Source of the DNA: Accumulibacter appositus
GTDB lineage: Bacteria > Pseudomonadota > Gammaproteobacteria > Burkholderiales > Rhodocyclaceae
Length of the DNA stretch: 64,000 nt
Assembly: GCF_035440685.1 (NCBI RefSeq)
Contig: NZ_DAORMW010000008.1
Direction: 5' to 3' (one strand)
The notes beneath the pieces were generated by a model. It worked only from the letters and a program-made list of their open reading frames with translations, did not search any database and was not told the origin of the DNA. Below, one piece after another: positions 7,989-17,997 of the stretch. The position numbers and the translations under genes were made by a program. Each line of letters opens with the position of its first letter. Position 1 is the first letter of the stretch.

Positions 7989-8018
7989 GCAAGTAGGCAA
8001 GTAGGCAAGTAAGCAAGT
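7979..8018 (+). repeat. 8-bp tandem repeat (AGGCAAGT) across the urtA stop
   Basis: Five consecutive copies of AGGCAAGT, the last with one change (AAGCAAGT), cover 7979-8018. The urtA stop TAG is formed at the first copy boundary (7986-7988). Because 8 is not a multiple of three, the repeat puts stop codons in all frames; a copy-number change would not alter UrtA but would change the urtA-urtB spacer. Confidence 0.9.
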
Positions 8019-8093
8019 GCCGTTCGTTGAATGAATGGCTGAGGGCACGGGCGGCGCGTGTTGCGGCTGCCCGTGCCTGATCCTGGAGACAGC

Positions 8094-9692
8094 ATGCGTA
8101 CTATTGGATTATCCGTTTTCGGCTGGCTGCTGAGCATTTCCTGTGCGTTCGCGGCGATTGACCCGGCGCTGCTCAGGCCGCTGGCGTCCGACGGCAACGA
8201 CGCCAAGATCGCGGCCATCACGGCACTGACCGACGGCGCGCAGCGTGAGGCGCTGCCGGTACTCAAGGCGATGGCCAGGGGATCTTTGGCGCTGGCCGGC
8301 GACCGCGTTGTGATCGTCGATGGCCAGCGAGTAATCGATGCGGCGACCAATACCGAGATCATTCCGGCGCCGGAAGTGACCGAATCGATCGGCATCAACA
8401 ACCGCCTGCGCCGTGAACTGGCGTCCACCCTGGCTGCGCTACGCCTGTTTTCGAGCGACCGCGAAGTGCGCTGGGAAGCGGCGCAGGAACTGGCCTCCGG
8501 CGCCGACGCCGAGCTGCTGCCCTTGCTCGAAAAGGCCTTGGCATCCGAAGCCGATCAGGAGATCAAGGCCACTCTGCGAATGGCGCATGCGCAGGGCAGC
8601 CTCGGTTCGAGCGACGCGCTCGTTCGCCTCGCCGCCGTTCGCCTGCTCGGCGAAAGCGGTGACCCCAATCTCTTGCAGTTGCTCGGGCCACTGACCGAAA
8701 AGCGCGACGGCAACTGGATCGAACCCGATAGCGCGGTGCGCGCTGCCGCCGGTACCTCGATCCGCGCCATCGAGAAACGCCTGGCCTTTGCCGAGAATGT
8801 CGGGCGGGCATTCACCGGCGTTTCTCTGGCCTCGATCCTGCTGTTGGCGGCCCTGGGCCTGGCCATCACCTACGGCGTCATGGGGGTGATCAACATGGCG
8901 CACGGCGAGCTGCTGATGGTCGGCGCCTACTCGGCATGGGCAATGCAGAGCGTTTTCCAGGCCCATTTCCCGAATGCTGTCGACTGGTACCTGCTGGCCG
9001 CGATCCCGATCGGTTTTCTCGCCGCGGCGCTGGTCGGGGTGCTCATGGAACGTGTCGTCATTCGCCACCTCTATGGACGGCCGCTGGAAACCCTGCTCGC
9101 CACCTGGGGCATCTCGCTGTTCCTGATCCAGGTGGCACGCACTGTCTTTGGCGCGCAGAACGTCGAAGTCGCCAACCCGGTGTGGATGGCTGGCGCCATC
9201 GAGGTGATGCCGAATCTGCTGCTGCCGTGGAACCGGATCATCATCATCGGTTTTTCGGTGGCCGTGCTGGCCGCCATGTGGGCCATCCTCAATCTCTCGC
9301 GAATGGGCATGTTCGTCCGTGCGGTGACCCAGAATCGGCCGATGGCCGGCTGTGTCGGCGTGCCGACCGGGCGCATCGACACCATGGCCTTCGCACTCGG
9401 CGCCGGCATCGCCGGGCTCGGTGGCGTGGCGCTCTCGCAAATCGCCAACGTTGGCCCGGACATGGGGCAGGGCTATATCGTCGATTCCTTCATGGTCGTC
9501 GTTCTCGGCGGCGTCGGGCAACTCGCCGGCGCGGTCTGGGCGGCGCTCGGCCTTGGTGTGCTGACCAAGTTCCTCGAAGGCTGGACCGGCGCGGTGGTCG
9601 CCAAGATCGCTGTTTTGGTGATCATCATCATCTTCATCCAGAAGCGTCCGCAGGGGCTATTCGCCCTCAAGGGTCGCTTCGTCGAGTCGTGA
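8094..9692 (+). CDS. urtB: Urea ABC transporter permease UrtB
   Basis: A 532-residue inner-membrane permease. A signal-like segment is followed by about 220 periplasmic residues with HEAT-like alpha-helical repeats (for example LRRELASTLAALRLFSSDRE), then about eight membrane helices of the LivH type from residue about 240 (LASILLLAALGLAITYGVMG and INMAHGELLMVGAY). This long N-terminal domain is normal for UrtB and separates it from LivH. The start at 8094 has GGAGA nine bases upstream; an upstream in-frame codon at 8058 would place a polar stretch before the signal segment. It forms the channel with UrtC. The 105-base spacer after urtA contains the tandem repeat. Confidence 0.95.
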   Translation: MRTIGLSVFGWLLSISCAFAAIDPALLRPLASDGNDAKIAAITALTDGAQREALPVLKAMARGSLALAGDRVVIVDGQRVIDAATNTEIIPAPEVTESIGINNRLRRELASTLAALRLFSSDREVRWEAAQELASGADAELLPLLEKALASEADQEIKATLRMAHAQGSLGSSDALVRLAAVRLLGESGDPNLLQLLGPLTEKRDGNWIEPDSAVRAAAGTSIRAIEKRLAFAENVGRAFTGVSLASILLLAALGLAITYGVMGVINMAHGELLMVGAYSAWAMQSVFQAHFPNAVDWYLLAAIPIGFLAAALVGVLMERVVIRHLYGRPLETLLATWGISLFLIQVARTVFGAQNVEVANPVWMAGAIEVMPNLLLPWNRIIIIGFSVAVLAAMWAILNLSRMGMFVRAVTQNRPMAGCVGVPTGRIDTMAFALGAGIAGLGGVALSQIANVGPDMGQGYIVDSFMVVVLGGVGQLAGAVWAALGLGVLTKFLEGWTGAVVAKIAVLVIIIIFIQKRPQGLFALKGRFVES

Positions 9693-9732
9693 CCTGGTGA
9701 GCTCGACTCACGACCCTGTCAGCGGAGCATCC

Positions 9733-10944
9733 ATGAGTTCTTCTCCTGCACGAACCCCCTTCATCGTCCGCCTCGGGCGCAGCTTCGACGCGCGCAGCTG
9801 GCTGCTGGTCGGTTTGTTCGCCGCCTTCGCTCTGATTGCCGTGCCGATCATGCACCTCCTGCTGCCACCCGAGAATCCGCTGCATCTGTCGACCTACTTC
9901 ATCACCCTGACCGGCAAGATCCTCTGTTACGCGATCGTCGCCGTGGCGATGGATTTGATCTGGGGTTATGGCGGCATTCTCTCGCTCGGCCACGGGCTCT
10001 TTTTCGCGCTCGGCGGCTACACCTTCGGCATGTACCTGATGCGCGAGATCGGTCGCGACGGCAGCTATCAAAGCGATCTGCCGGATTTCATGGTCTTCCT
10101 GGACTGGAAAGAGCTGCCCTGGTTCTGGACCGGCAGCGAGCACTTCCTGTGGGCCGTATTGCTGGTGCTCATCGTGCCGGCGCTGATCGCCTTCATCTTC
10201 GGCTATTTCGCCTTTCGCTCGCGCATCAAGGGCGTCTATTTCTCAATCATCACCCAGGCACTGACCTACGCGGCGATGCTGCTCTTCTTCCGCAACGAAA
10301 CCGGTTTTGGCGGCAACAACGGTTTCACTGACTTCAAGCGCATCCTCGGCTATTCGATCACCGCGCCGGAAACGCGGGTGGTGCTTTTTGGCCTGTCGGC
10401 GCTGGCGCTGATCGGCACCCTGTTGCTGGCGCGCTATCTGGTGAGCTCGAAGTTCGGCCGCGTCCTGACGGCGATCCGCGACGCCGAGTCACGCGTCATG
10501 TTCATTGGCTACAACCCCCTGTGGTACAAGCTTTTCGTGTGGACCCTGTCGGCGATGCTGTGCGCCATCGCCGGTGCGCTCTACGTGCCGCAGGTCGGCA
10601 TCATCAACCCTTCCGAAATGGCTGTTGCCAACTCCATCGAGATCGCCATCTGGGTGGCGGTCGGCGGGCGCGGCACGCTGATTGGCGCGGTCATCGGCGC
10701 TTTCATCGTCAACCTCGCCAAGAGCTGGTTCACGGTCAGCTTCCCCGAGTACTGGCTGTTCTTCCTGGGGACGCTGTTTATCGTCTCGACGCTGTGGTTG
10801 CCGCAGGGAGTCGTTGGTCTTTACCGGCGACTGCGCGGCCGGCAGACCAGCGCGCCGGACAGTGAGCCGGCTGCAGCAGCGCAGGGGCCATCGGTCACTA
10901 CCGTTGCTGCAGCCACTCCTGTCACCAAAGGAGCGGGTGCATGA
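9733..10944 (+). CDS. urtC: Urea ABC transporter permease UrtC
   Basis: A 403-residue LivM-type permease. Helices run from about residue 20; the conserved stretches are CYAIVAVAMDLIWGYGGILSL, FRSRIKGVYFSIITQALTYA and GGRGTLIGAVIGAFIVN. The insert LPDFMVFLDWKELPWFW is typical of UrtC. The ATG at 9733 has GGAG at 9724-9727; an upstream GTG (9697) is in frame but lacks a ribosome site. It pairs with UrtB to form the urea channel. Its last codons overlap the urtD ATG in an ATGA, so translation is coupled. Confidence 0.95.
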   Translation: MSSSPARTPFIVRLGRSFDARSWLLVGLFAAFALIAVPIMHLLLPPENPLHLSTYFITLTGKILCYAIVAVAMDLIWGYGGILSLGHGLFFALGGYTFGMYLMREIGRDGSYQSDLPDFMVFLDWKELPWFWTGSEHFLWAVLLVLIVPALIAFIFGYFAFRSRIKGVYFSIITQALTYAAMLLFFRNETGFGGNNGFTDFKRILGYSITAPETRVVLFGLSALALIGTLLLARYLVSSKFGRVLTAIRDAESRVMFIGYNPLWYKLFVWTLSAMLCAIAGALYVPQVGIINPSEMAVANSIEIAIWVAVGGRGTLIGAVIGAFIVNLAKSWFTVSFPEYWLFFLGTLFIVSTLWLPQGVVGLYRRLRGRQTSAPDSEPAAAAQGPSVTTVAAATPVTKGAGA

Positions 10945-11795
10945 ATGCGATGAATGCAATGAATGCGAGTGCGGGGCCAGTCAGCGAGAATCCCGACTGG
11001 GATAGCGGTACTGCCGAACTCGGGCACATGTTCAAGCCGGGCGAGCTCGACCTGTCGCACAAGGTCGTTCTCTATCTCGAAGAAATCACGGTCAGCTTCG
11101 ACGGTTTTCGCGCGCTCAACAAGTTGTCGCTGACCATCGACGCCGGTGAGCTGCGCTGCATCATCGGGCCGAACGGTGCCGGCAAGACGACGATGATGGA
11201 CGTCATCACCGGCAAGACCCGGCCCGACGACGGCAAGGCCTTTTTCGGCCAGACTCTCGACCTGACGCGCCTGTCCGAACCCGAGATCGCGCATCTCGGC
11301 ATCGGTCGCAAGTTCCAGAAACCGACCATCTTCGAGAACCACACCGTTTTCGAGAATCTCGAGCTGGCGATGAAGACCGACAAGCGCGTCTGGCGCAGCC
11401 TGCTGGCGCTGCTCGATTCGGCGGCCGGCGACCGCATCGCCGAAACGCTACGGACGATTCGCCTTACGGCGCACGCCGACCGCCTGGCCGGCCTGCTGTC
11501 GCACGGCCAGAAGCAGTGGCTGGAGATCGGCATGTTGTTGATGCAGGAGCCGAAATTGCTGCTGCTCGACGAACCTGTGGCCGGCATGACCGACGAAGAA
11601 AGCGAACGCACCGGCGAACTGTTTCTGACCCTGGCCGGCAAGCATTCGCTGGTCGTCGTCGAGCACGACATGGCCTTTGTCAAACAGCTCGGCGGCAAGG
11701 TCACCGTGTTGCACGAAGGCAGCGTTCTCGCCGAAGGCGCGCTCGAGGAAGTGCAGGCCGATGCGCGGGTCATTGAAGTCTATCTGGGGCGCTGA
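10941..11795 (+). CDS. urtD: Urea ABC transporter ATPase UrtD
   Basis: A 284-residue LivG-type ABC ATPase. The Walker A motif GPNGAGKTT lies near residue 76, the Q-loop region follows, and the signature region is LSHGQKQWLEIGMLL, with LSHGQKQWLE replacing the common LSGGQ as is usual in UrtD. Walker B is LLLLDEPVAGM, and the switch histidine is in VVEHDMAFV. The N-terminus carries about 45 extra residues; MNAMNAMNAS near the start comes from a short ATGAATGCA DNA repeat, so an internal start is possible. It powers urea import together with UrtE. Confidence 0.95.
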   Translation: MNAMNAMNASAGPVSENPDWDSGTAELGHMFKPGELDLSHKVVLYLEEITVSFDGFRALNKLSLTIDAGELRCIIGPNGAGKTTMMDVITGKTRPDDGKAFFGQTLDLTRLSEPEIAHLGIGRKFQKPTIFENHTVFENLELAMKTDKRVWRSLLALLDSAAGDRIAETLRTIRLTAHADRLAGLLSHGQKQWLEIGMLLMQEPKLLLLDEPVAGMTDEESERTGELFLTLAGKHSLVVVEHDMAFVKQLGGKVTVLHEGSVLAEGALEEVQADARVIEVYLGR

Positions 11796-11801
11796 GAATC
11801 G

Positions 11802-12512
11802 ATGAGTGCAATGAACACCACGCTGAACGTCAAGAACCTCAACCAGTACTACGGTGGCAGTCACATTCTGCGCGATCTCAGTTTCACCGCCGAAGCCGGC
11901 AAGGTGACCACCATTCTCGGGCGCAACGGCGTCGGCAAGTCGACGCTGCTCAAGTCGCTTATGGGGATGGTGGCGACCAAGGGCGGCAGCATCGAGTTTG
12001 CCGGCCGCGACCTGAGTCGCAGCGCGTCGCACCAGCGGGTCAAGGCCGGCATTGGCTATGTGCCGCAGGGGCGCGAGATCTTCCCGCGCCTGACGGTGCA
12101 CGAGAACCTGCTGATGGGACTCGCCAGTTGTCCGGGAAGTACGCCGATCCCGGAGCGCATTTTTGAGATGTTCCCGGTGCTGCGGCAGATGCTGCGCCGG
12201 CGTGGTGGCGACCTTTCCGGTGGCCAGCAGCAGCAACTGGCGATCGGCCGCGCCCTGGCCATGGGTCCCAAGCTGCTGATCCTCGACGAGCCCACCGAAG
12301 GCATCCAGCCATCGATCATCAAGGACATCGAGCGTGCCATTCGCGCCCTGGCGCAAAGCGGCGAAATGGCCATCCTGCTCGTGGAACAGTACTATGATTT
12401 CGCGCGTTCCCTTGCTGATCAGTATCTGGTGATGGAACGTGGCGAGATCATCATGCGCGGACGAGGCGAAGACATGGATAAAGACGGGGTTCTGGCAGCC
12501 CTTGCCGTTTGA
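11802..12512 (+). CDS. urtE: Urea ABC transporter ATPase UrtE
   Basis: A 236-residue LivF-type ABC ATPase. The conserved NQYYGGSHILRDLSF start is diagnostic of UrtE. Walker A GRNGVGKST is near residue 44, the signature is LSGGQQQQLAIGRAL, Walker B is LLILDEPTEGIQPSII, and the switch is LLVEQYYDFA, where YYDFA after EQ is a UrtE hallmark. It is the second ATPase of the importer. It starts six bases after urtD and ends in a four-base overlap with ureD, tying uptake and hydrolysis genes into one transcript. Confidence 0.96.
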   Translation: MSAMNTTLNVKNLNQYYGGSHILRDLSFTAEAGKVTTILGRNGVGKSTLLKSLMGMVATKGGSIEFAGRDLSRSASHQRVKAGIGYVPQGREIFPRLTVHENLLMGLASCPGSTPIPERIFEMFPVLRQMLRRRGGDLSGGQQQQLAIGRALAMGPKLLILDEPTEGIQPSIIKDIERAIRALAQSGEMAILLVEQYYDFARSLADQYLVMERGEIIMRGRGEDMDKDGVLAALAV

Positions 12513-13447
12513 CTGCGGCGCAGGCGGATGAGAACGGGCGGGGGCTGGCTGGAGAAGCTCGTCCCGGCGGGGAAGGGTGCGCTGCAATACTGCGCCAGAG
12601 TCGCCAGGCCATCGAGGAAGCGGCGCGCCCCGGTTGGCAGGCGCGGCTGGCGCTGGCTTTCGAGCGCCGTGGCGAGACCAGCGCGCTGGTCCGGCGCGAG
12701 CATTTCGGACCGCTGCGCGTGCAGAAGGCGCTCTACCCGGAAGGGCCGGACGTCTGCCACGCGATTCTGCTGCACCCGCCGGGCGGCATCGCCGGCGGCG
12801 ACAGCCTGGAGATTTCGCTCCATGTCGGCGCCGGCGCACACGCGCTGCTGACCACGCCGGGCGCCGGCAAGTGGTATCGTTCGGGTGGTCGGCCGGCGCG
12901 GCAGTCCCTGAGTGTGCGTGTCGGCGAGGGTGGCGTGGTCGAGTATCTGCCGCAGGAGACGATCGTCTTCGACGGCGCCGAAGCACAGATGCAGACACAG
13001 GTCGAGCTGGCCGCCGGCGCACTGTTCTGCGGCTGGGAGATTCTCTGCCTGGGACGAACGGCGTCTGGCGAGCGTTTTCGCCACGGTCGGCTGCAGCTGG
13101 CGACGCGCATCGAGAGGCAAGGGCGGCCGCTGTGGCTGGAGCGTGGCCGCTTGCTCGGTGCTTCCTCCTGGCTGGATGCGGCTCCCGGTCTGGCCGGTTT
13201 TCCGGTCAGTGCGAGCTTGCTGCTCGCCGGCCGGGCGGTTGAGCCGGAGTGGCTGGCTGCCTGCCGTGCGCTGCCCGTGGCCGATGGCCTGCTGACCGGG
13301 GTGACCGCGCTGCCCGAGCTGCTGGTGGCACGCTGTCTGGCGCCGGGTGCCGAAGCGGCGCGGGGATGGTTGCGCGAGGTGTGGCAGCAATTGCGCCCGC
13401 TGGCGCTCGGCAAGCCGGCCGTGTTGCCGCGGATCTGGAATACTTGA
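12509..13447 (+). CDS. ureD: Urease accessory protein UreD
   Basis: A 312-residue urease maturation scaffold (UreD/UreH). UreD binds apo-urease and, with UreF and UreG, delivers nickel to the active site. Visible family motifs are GPLRVQKALYPEG, LLHPPGGIAGGD near residue 87, TTPGAGKWYRS near 113, and EYLPQETIVFDGA near 147. The TTG at 12509 overlaps the urtE TGA (TTGA), which favours it as the start despite being a rare codon; no ATG lies near. The first 45 residues are variable in the family. It leads the urease gene cluster in the order DABCEFG. Confidence 0.93.
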   Translation: MTAAQADENGRGLAGEARPGGEGCAAILRQSRQAIEEAARPGWQARLALAFERRGETSALVRREHFGPLRVQKALYPEGPDVCHAILLHPPGGIAGGDSLEISLHVGAGAHALLTTPGAGKWYRSGGRPARQSLSVRVGEGGVVEYLPQETIVFDGAEAQMQTQVELAAGALFCGWEILCLGRTASGERFRHGRLQLATRIERQGRPLWLERGRLLGASSWLDAAPGLAGFPVSASLLLAGRAVEPEWLAACRALPVADGLLTGVTALPELLVARCLAPGAEAARGWLREVWQQLRPLALGKPAVLPRIWNT

Positions 13448-13533
13448 ACCTTGAACGCCTGCATGGCGGACTGCCTGAATATCGGCAGCGCTGAGAGAGC
13501 CTGAGACAGTCTGAGTAAGCCCGAGGAAGACGA

Positions 13534-13836
13534 ATGGAACTGACGCCGAGAGAAAAAGACAAGCTGCTCCTGTTCACCGCCGCGCTGCTCGCCGAACGGC
13601 GCCAGGCGCGCGGGTTGAAGTTGAACTACCCGGAAGCCGTGGCGCTGATCAGCGCGGCGATCATCGAAGGCGCCCGCGACGGGCGTACGGTCGCCGAGCT
13701 GATGAGCTTCGGTACGACGATCCTGAGCCGCGACGAGGTCATGGACGGGGTGCCGGAAATGATCCACGACATCCAGGTCGAAGCGACTTTCCCGGACGGC
13801 ACCAAGCTGGTCACCGTTCACCACCCGATCGTCTGA
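13534..13836 (+). CDS. ureA: Urease gamma subunit
   Basis: Exactly 100 residues, the normal size of UreA. The start MELTPREKDKLLLFTAALLA and the segments LKLNYPEAVALIS and TKLVTVHHPI are strongly conserved. It is one of three structural subunits of the (alpha-beta-gamma)3 urease, which hydrolyses urea to ammonia and carbamate. GAGGAAG precedes the ATG. It is 86 bases after ureD, the longest spacer inside the ure cluster, and 11 bases before ureB. Confidence 0.97.
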   Translation: MELTPREKDKLLLFTAALLAERRQARGLKLNYPEAVALISAAIIEGARDGRTVAELMSFGTTILSRDEVMDGVPEMIHDIQVEATFPDGTKLVTVHHPIV

Positions 13837-13847
13837 GGAGAGGACTG

Positions 13848-14152
13848 ATGATTCCAGGAGAAATGCAGGTCGCAGCGGGCGAGATCGAACTCAACGCCGG
13901 TCGCCAGACGCTGCAACTCAGCGTCGCCAACACCGGTGACCGCCCGATTCAGGTCGGATCGCACTACCACTTCGCTGAAACCAATACCGCCCTGGCTTTT
14001 GACCGTGCGGCGGCGCGCGGCTTCCGGCTCGATATCGCCGCCGGAACGGCGGTGCGCTTCGAACCCGGGCAGACGCGCAGCGTGCAGCTGGTGGCGTTGG
14101 CCGGGGCGCGGCGGGTCTATGGTTTCAACGCTCTGGTGATGGGAGAACTGCA

Positions 14153-14156
<4 letters not shown>
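13848..14156 (+). CDS. ureB: Urease beta subunit
   Basis: A 102-residue urease beta chain. It starts MIPGEMQVAAGEIELNAGR, and QVGSHYHFAETNTAL followed by AAGTAVRFEPGQTR is the family core. GAGGAG lies before the ATG. It ends in an ATGA overlap with ureC. It packs against the alpha and gamma chains on the outside of the catalytic subunit. Confidence 0.97.
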
Positions 14157-15880
<1,724 letters not shown>

Positions 15881-15887
15881 GCCGAGC

Positions 15888-16433
15888 ATGCTTTTTGCCG
15901 AATCCTTTGCCGATGACCAGACCCCCGCCAGCGATCGCCTGGTCCTGCCCTACGATGTGCGCCGCAAGAGCCGGCAGCGGGTGACGCTGCTCAGCGGCGA
16001 GGAGCTGGGCTACGTCCTGCCGTCCGGCACGGTGCTCAAGCAGGGCGACCGCCTGCTCACCGGTAACGGTCTGGTGATCGAAGTCGAGGCGGCTCCGGAA
16101 GTGCTGCTCGAAGTGCGCACCGGCGATAGCCTGCTGCTCGGTCGCGCCGCCTACCATCTTGGCAACCGGCATGTGCCGGTGCAGCTCGGCAAGCGCTTTC
16201 TGCGCTTCCAACCGGACCACGTGCTCGCCGAAATGCTGGTCGGCCTGGGTTGTACGGTCGACGAGGTCGAGGCGCCGTTCGACCCCGAAGGCGGCGCCTA
16301 TGGCACGCACGGCGCGCATGGCCATGCGCGCACGCACGGCTATCGTCCGCTGCCTGGCGCCGACGTCGCCGAACCCCACCATCCCGGGCACGGCCCGCAC
16401 CGCTCACCGGCCAGAATCCACGAGTTCAAGTGA
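15888..16433 (+). CDS. ureE: Urease accessory nickel chaperone UreE
   Basis: A 181-residue metallochaperone that gathers nickel for urease. The N-terminal domain contains RLVLPYDVRRKSRQ, and the metal-binding domain contains HLGNRHVPVQL with the conserved histidines and FQPDHVLAEML. The C-terminus from about residue 143 is histidine-rich (HGAHGHARTHGY, HHPGHGPH), a nickel-storing tail found in many UreE. The ATG at 15888 matches the family start; the longer frame from 15813 overlaps ureC. It precedes ureF by 28 bases. Confidence 0.94.
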   Translation: MLFAESFADDQTPASDRLVLPYDVRRKSRQRVTLLSGEELGYVLPSGTVLKQGDRLLTGNGLVIEVEAAPEVLLEVRTGDSLLLGRAAYHLGNRHVPVQLGKRFLRFQPDHVLAEMLVGLGCTVDEVEAPFDPEGGAYGTHGAHGHARTHGYRPLPGADVAEPHHPGHGPHRSPARIHEFK

Positions 16434-16461
16434 GAACCGGTACGACTGCTTCCGTGACCCC

Positions 16462-17133
16462 GTGAATCCCTCACTGCCTCGTCTGCTGCAACTGGCCAGT
16501 CCGGCGCTGCCGGTCGGCGCCTACACCTATTCGCAAGGTCTCGAGTGGGCCGTCGAAAGCGGCCGGGTGCACGACCAGGCGAGCGCGCTGGCCTGGATCG
16601 CTGCTCTACTCGAAGAGGGGATCGGCTGCTTCGAAGCGCCGCTCACCGCCCAACTGCAGCGCGCCTGGGAGGCCGCTGAACATGGCGAGATCGAGCGCCT
16701 CAACGCCGACTTCCTGGCCAGTCGCGAGTCGTCCGAGCTGCGCGCCGAGACGCTGCAGATGGGCTATTCCTTGCGTCGCCTGTTGCATGAGCTGGAGGAT
16801 TTCGCGGTGCCGTCGGCTTTCGACGCGCTGCCGGAGCTGTCGTTTCCGGTCGGTTGGGCGCTGGCGGCCGACGTCTGGAAAATACCGGTCGCCGATTCGC
16901 TGACCGCGTATCTGTGGTCATGGTGTGAAAATCAGGCCATGGCGGCGCTCAAGGCGGTACCGCTGGGGCAGGCCGCCGGGCAGCGAATCCTGTTGGCCCT
17001 CGGTAGTCGCCTGCCGAATGTCGTCGAGCAGGCGCTGGCACTTCCCGAAGAATGCTGGAGCAACTTCGCTCCCGGCCTGGCGCTGGCCTGCAGCTGCCAC
17101 GAAACGCAATACACGAGACTCTTCCGCTCATGA
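16462..17133 (+). CDS. ureF: Urease accessory protein UreF
   Basis: A 223-residue all-helical accessory protein that acts as a fidelity factor for UreG GTP hydrolysis within the UreDFG complex. The start PSLPRLLQLASPALPVGAYT followed by YSQGLEWAVESG is the best-conserved part of UreF, and SCHETQYTRLFRS at the end is also typical. GTG at 16462 begins this block; further upstream in frame the reading runs through ureE and is not UreF-like. The stop overlaps the ureG ATG (ATGA). Confidence 0.93.
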   Translation: MNPSLPRLLQLASPALPVGAYTYSQGLEWAVESGRVHDQASALAWIAALLEEGIGCFEAPLTAQLQRAWEAAEHGEIERLNADFLASRESSELRAETLQMGYSLRRLLHELEDFAVPSAFDALPELSFPVGWALAADVWKIPVADSLTAYLWSWCENQAMAALKAVPLGQAAGQRILLALGSRLPNVVEQALALPEECWSNFAPGLALACSCHETQYTRLFRS

Positions 17134-17768
17134 AAGACAGTGACCCCAAGATGACCCCACGTCCTGCCCTGCGCATCGGTATCGGAGGCCCGGTCGGTTC
17201 CGGCAAAACCGCACTCACGCTGGCCTTGTGCCTGGCGCTGCGCGACAAATACAGCCTCGGCGTGGTGACCAACGACATTTACACCGCCGAGGACGCCAAG
17301 TTCCTGGTGCAGCACGCGGCACTTCCGCAGGCACGCATTTTGGGCGTTGAAACCGGCGGTTGCCCGCATACCGCCATCCGCGAGGATGCGTCGATCAACC
17401 TCGAAGCCGTGGCTCGTCTGACGACCGCTTTTCCGGATATCGAGATCGTCTTCGTCGAGTCCGGCGGCGACAATCTGGCGGCGACCTTCAGCCCCGAACT
17501 CTCCGACCTGACGATCTACGTGATCGACGTCGCCGCTGGCGAAAAGATCCCGCGCAAAGGCGGCCCGGGAATCACCAAGTCCGACCTGCTGGTAATCAAC
17601 AAGACCGATCTGGCGCCACTGGTCGGTGCGTCGCTGGAAGTGATGGATTCCGACAGCCGGCGCATGCGCGGCGAGCGGCCCTTCGTCTTCAGCAACATGA
17701 AGACTGGCGACGGGCTGGCGGAGATCATTGCCTTCATCGAGGGGCGCGGCCTGTTGGGTGAAAGTTGA
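17130..17768 (+). CDS. ureG: Urease accessory GTPase UreG
   Basis: A 212-residue SIMIBI-class GTPase that drives nickel insertion. The P-loop GGPVGSGKT is at residues 19-27. The metal-binding GCPHTAIREDAS motif, the switch FVESGGDNLAATFSPEL and the guanine-specificity NKTDLAP are all present. The start at 17130 overlaps the ureF stop; a second Met eight codons downstream is a possible alternative. It is the last gene of the operon, and no terminator hairpin was recognised after it. Confidence 0.96.
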   Translation: MKDSDPKMTPRPALRIGIGGPVGSGKTALTLALCLALRDKYSLGVVTNDIYTAEDAKFLVQHAALPQARILGVETGGCPHTAIREDASINLEAVARLTTAFPDIEIVFVESGGDNLAATFSPELSDLTIYVIDVAAGEKIPRKGGPGITKSDLLVINKTDLAPLVGASLEVMDSDSRRMRGERPFVFSNMKTGDGLAEIIAFIEGRGLLGES

Positions 17769-17997
17769 GGCAGATCGAAGCTCTGGCGGTTCCGGGGCGT
17801 GCCATCAAGCGCTCATCGAGCCGCTGCGATGCCGGATTGGTTCAGGCGGACGTACTTCGCGCTTGACGCTCGCCTTTGAAGCGGTGTTTCCTGTTGCCCT
17901 CGAGTGTCGTCCAGGCTGACGCTTTCGGGACGGTATACCCCTCGTTCAGCCGCTCGCCGTGTGTCAGCGCGGCAAGCTTCGACCGGAGCCAAGTCGC

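Noticed and set aside
7979..8018. CRISPR-like direct repeats
   Set aside because: The units are 8 bp and contiguous without spacers, so it is a simple tandem repeat. No CRISPR array or cas gene was seen elsewhere.
11448..13022. 524-residue minus-strand frame under urtD, urtE and ureD
   Set aside because: Crosses three recognised genes; low-complexity Arg/Ala-rich start.
16159..16461. Upstream extension of the ureF frame
   Set aside because: It overlaps ureE in another frame and is rich in Arg, Cys and Ser; UreF similarity begins only at GTG 16462.
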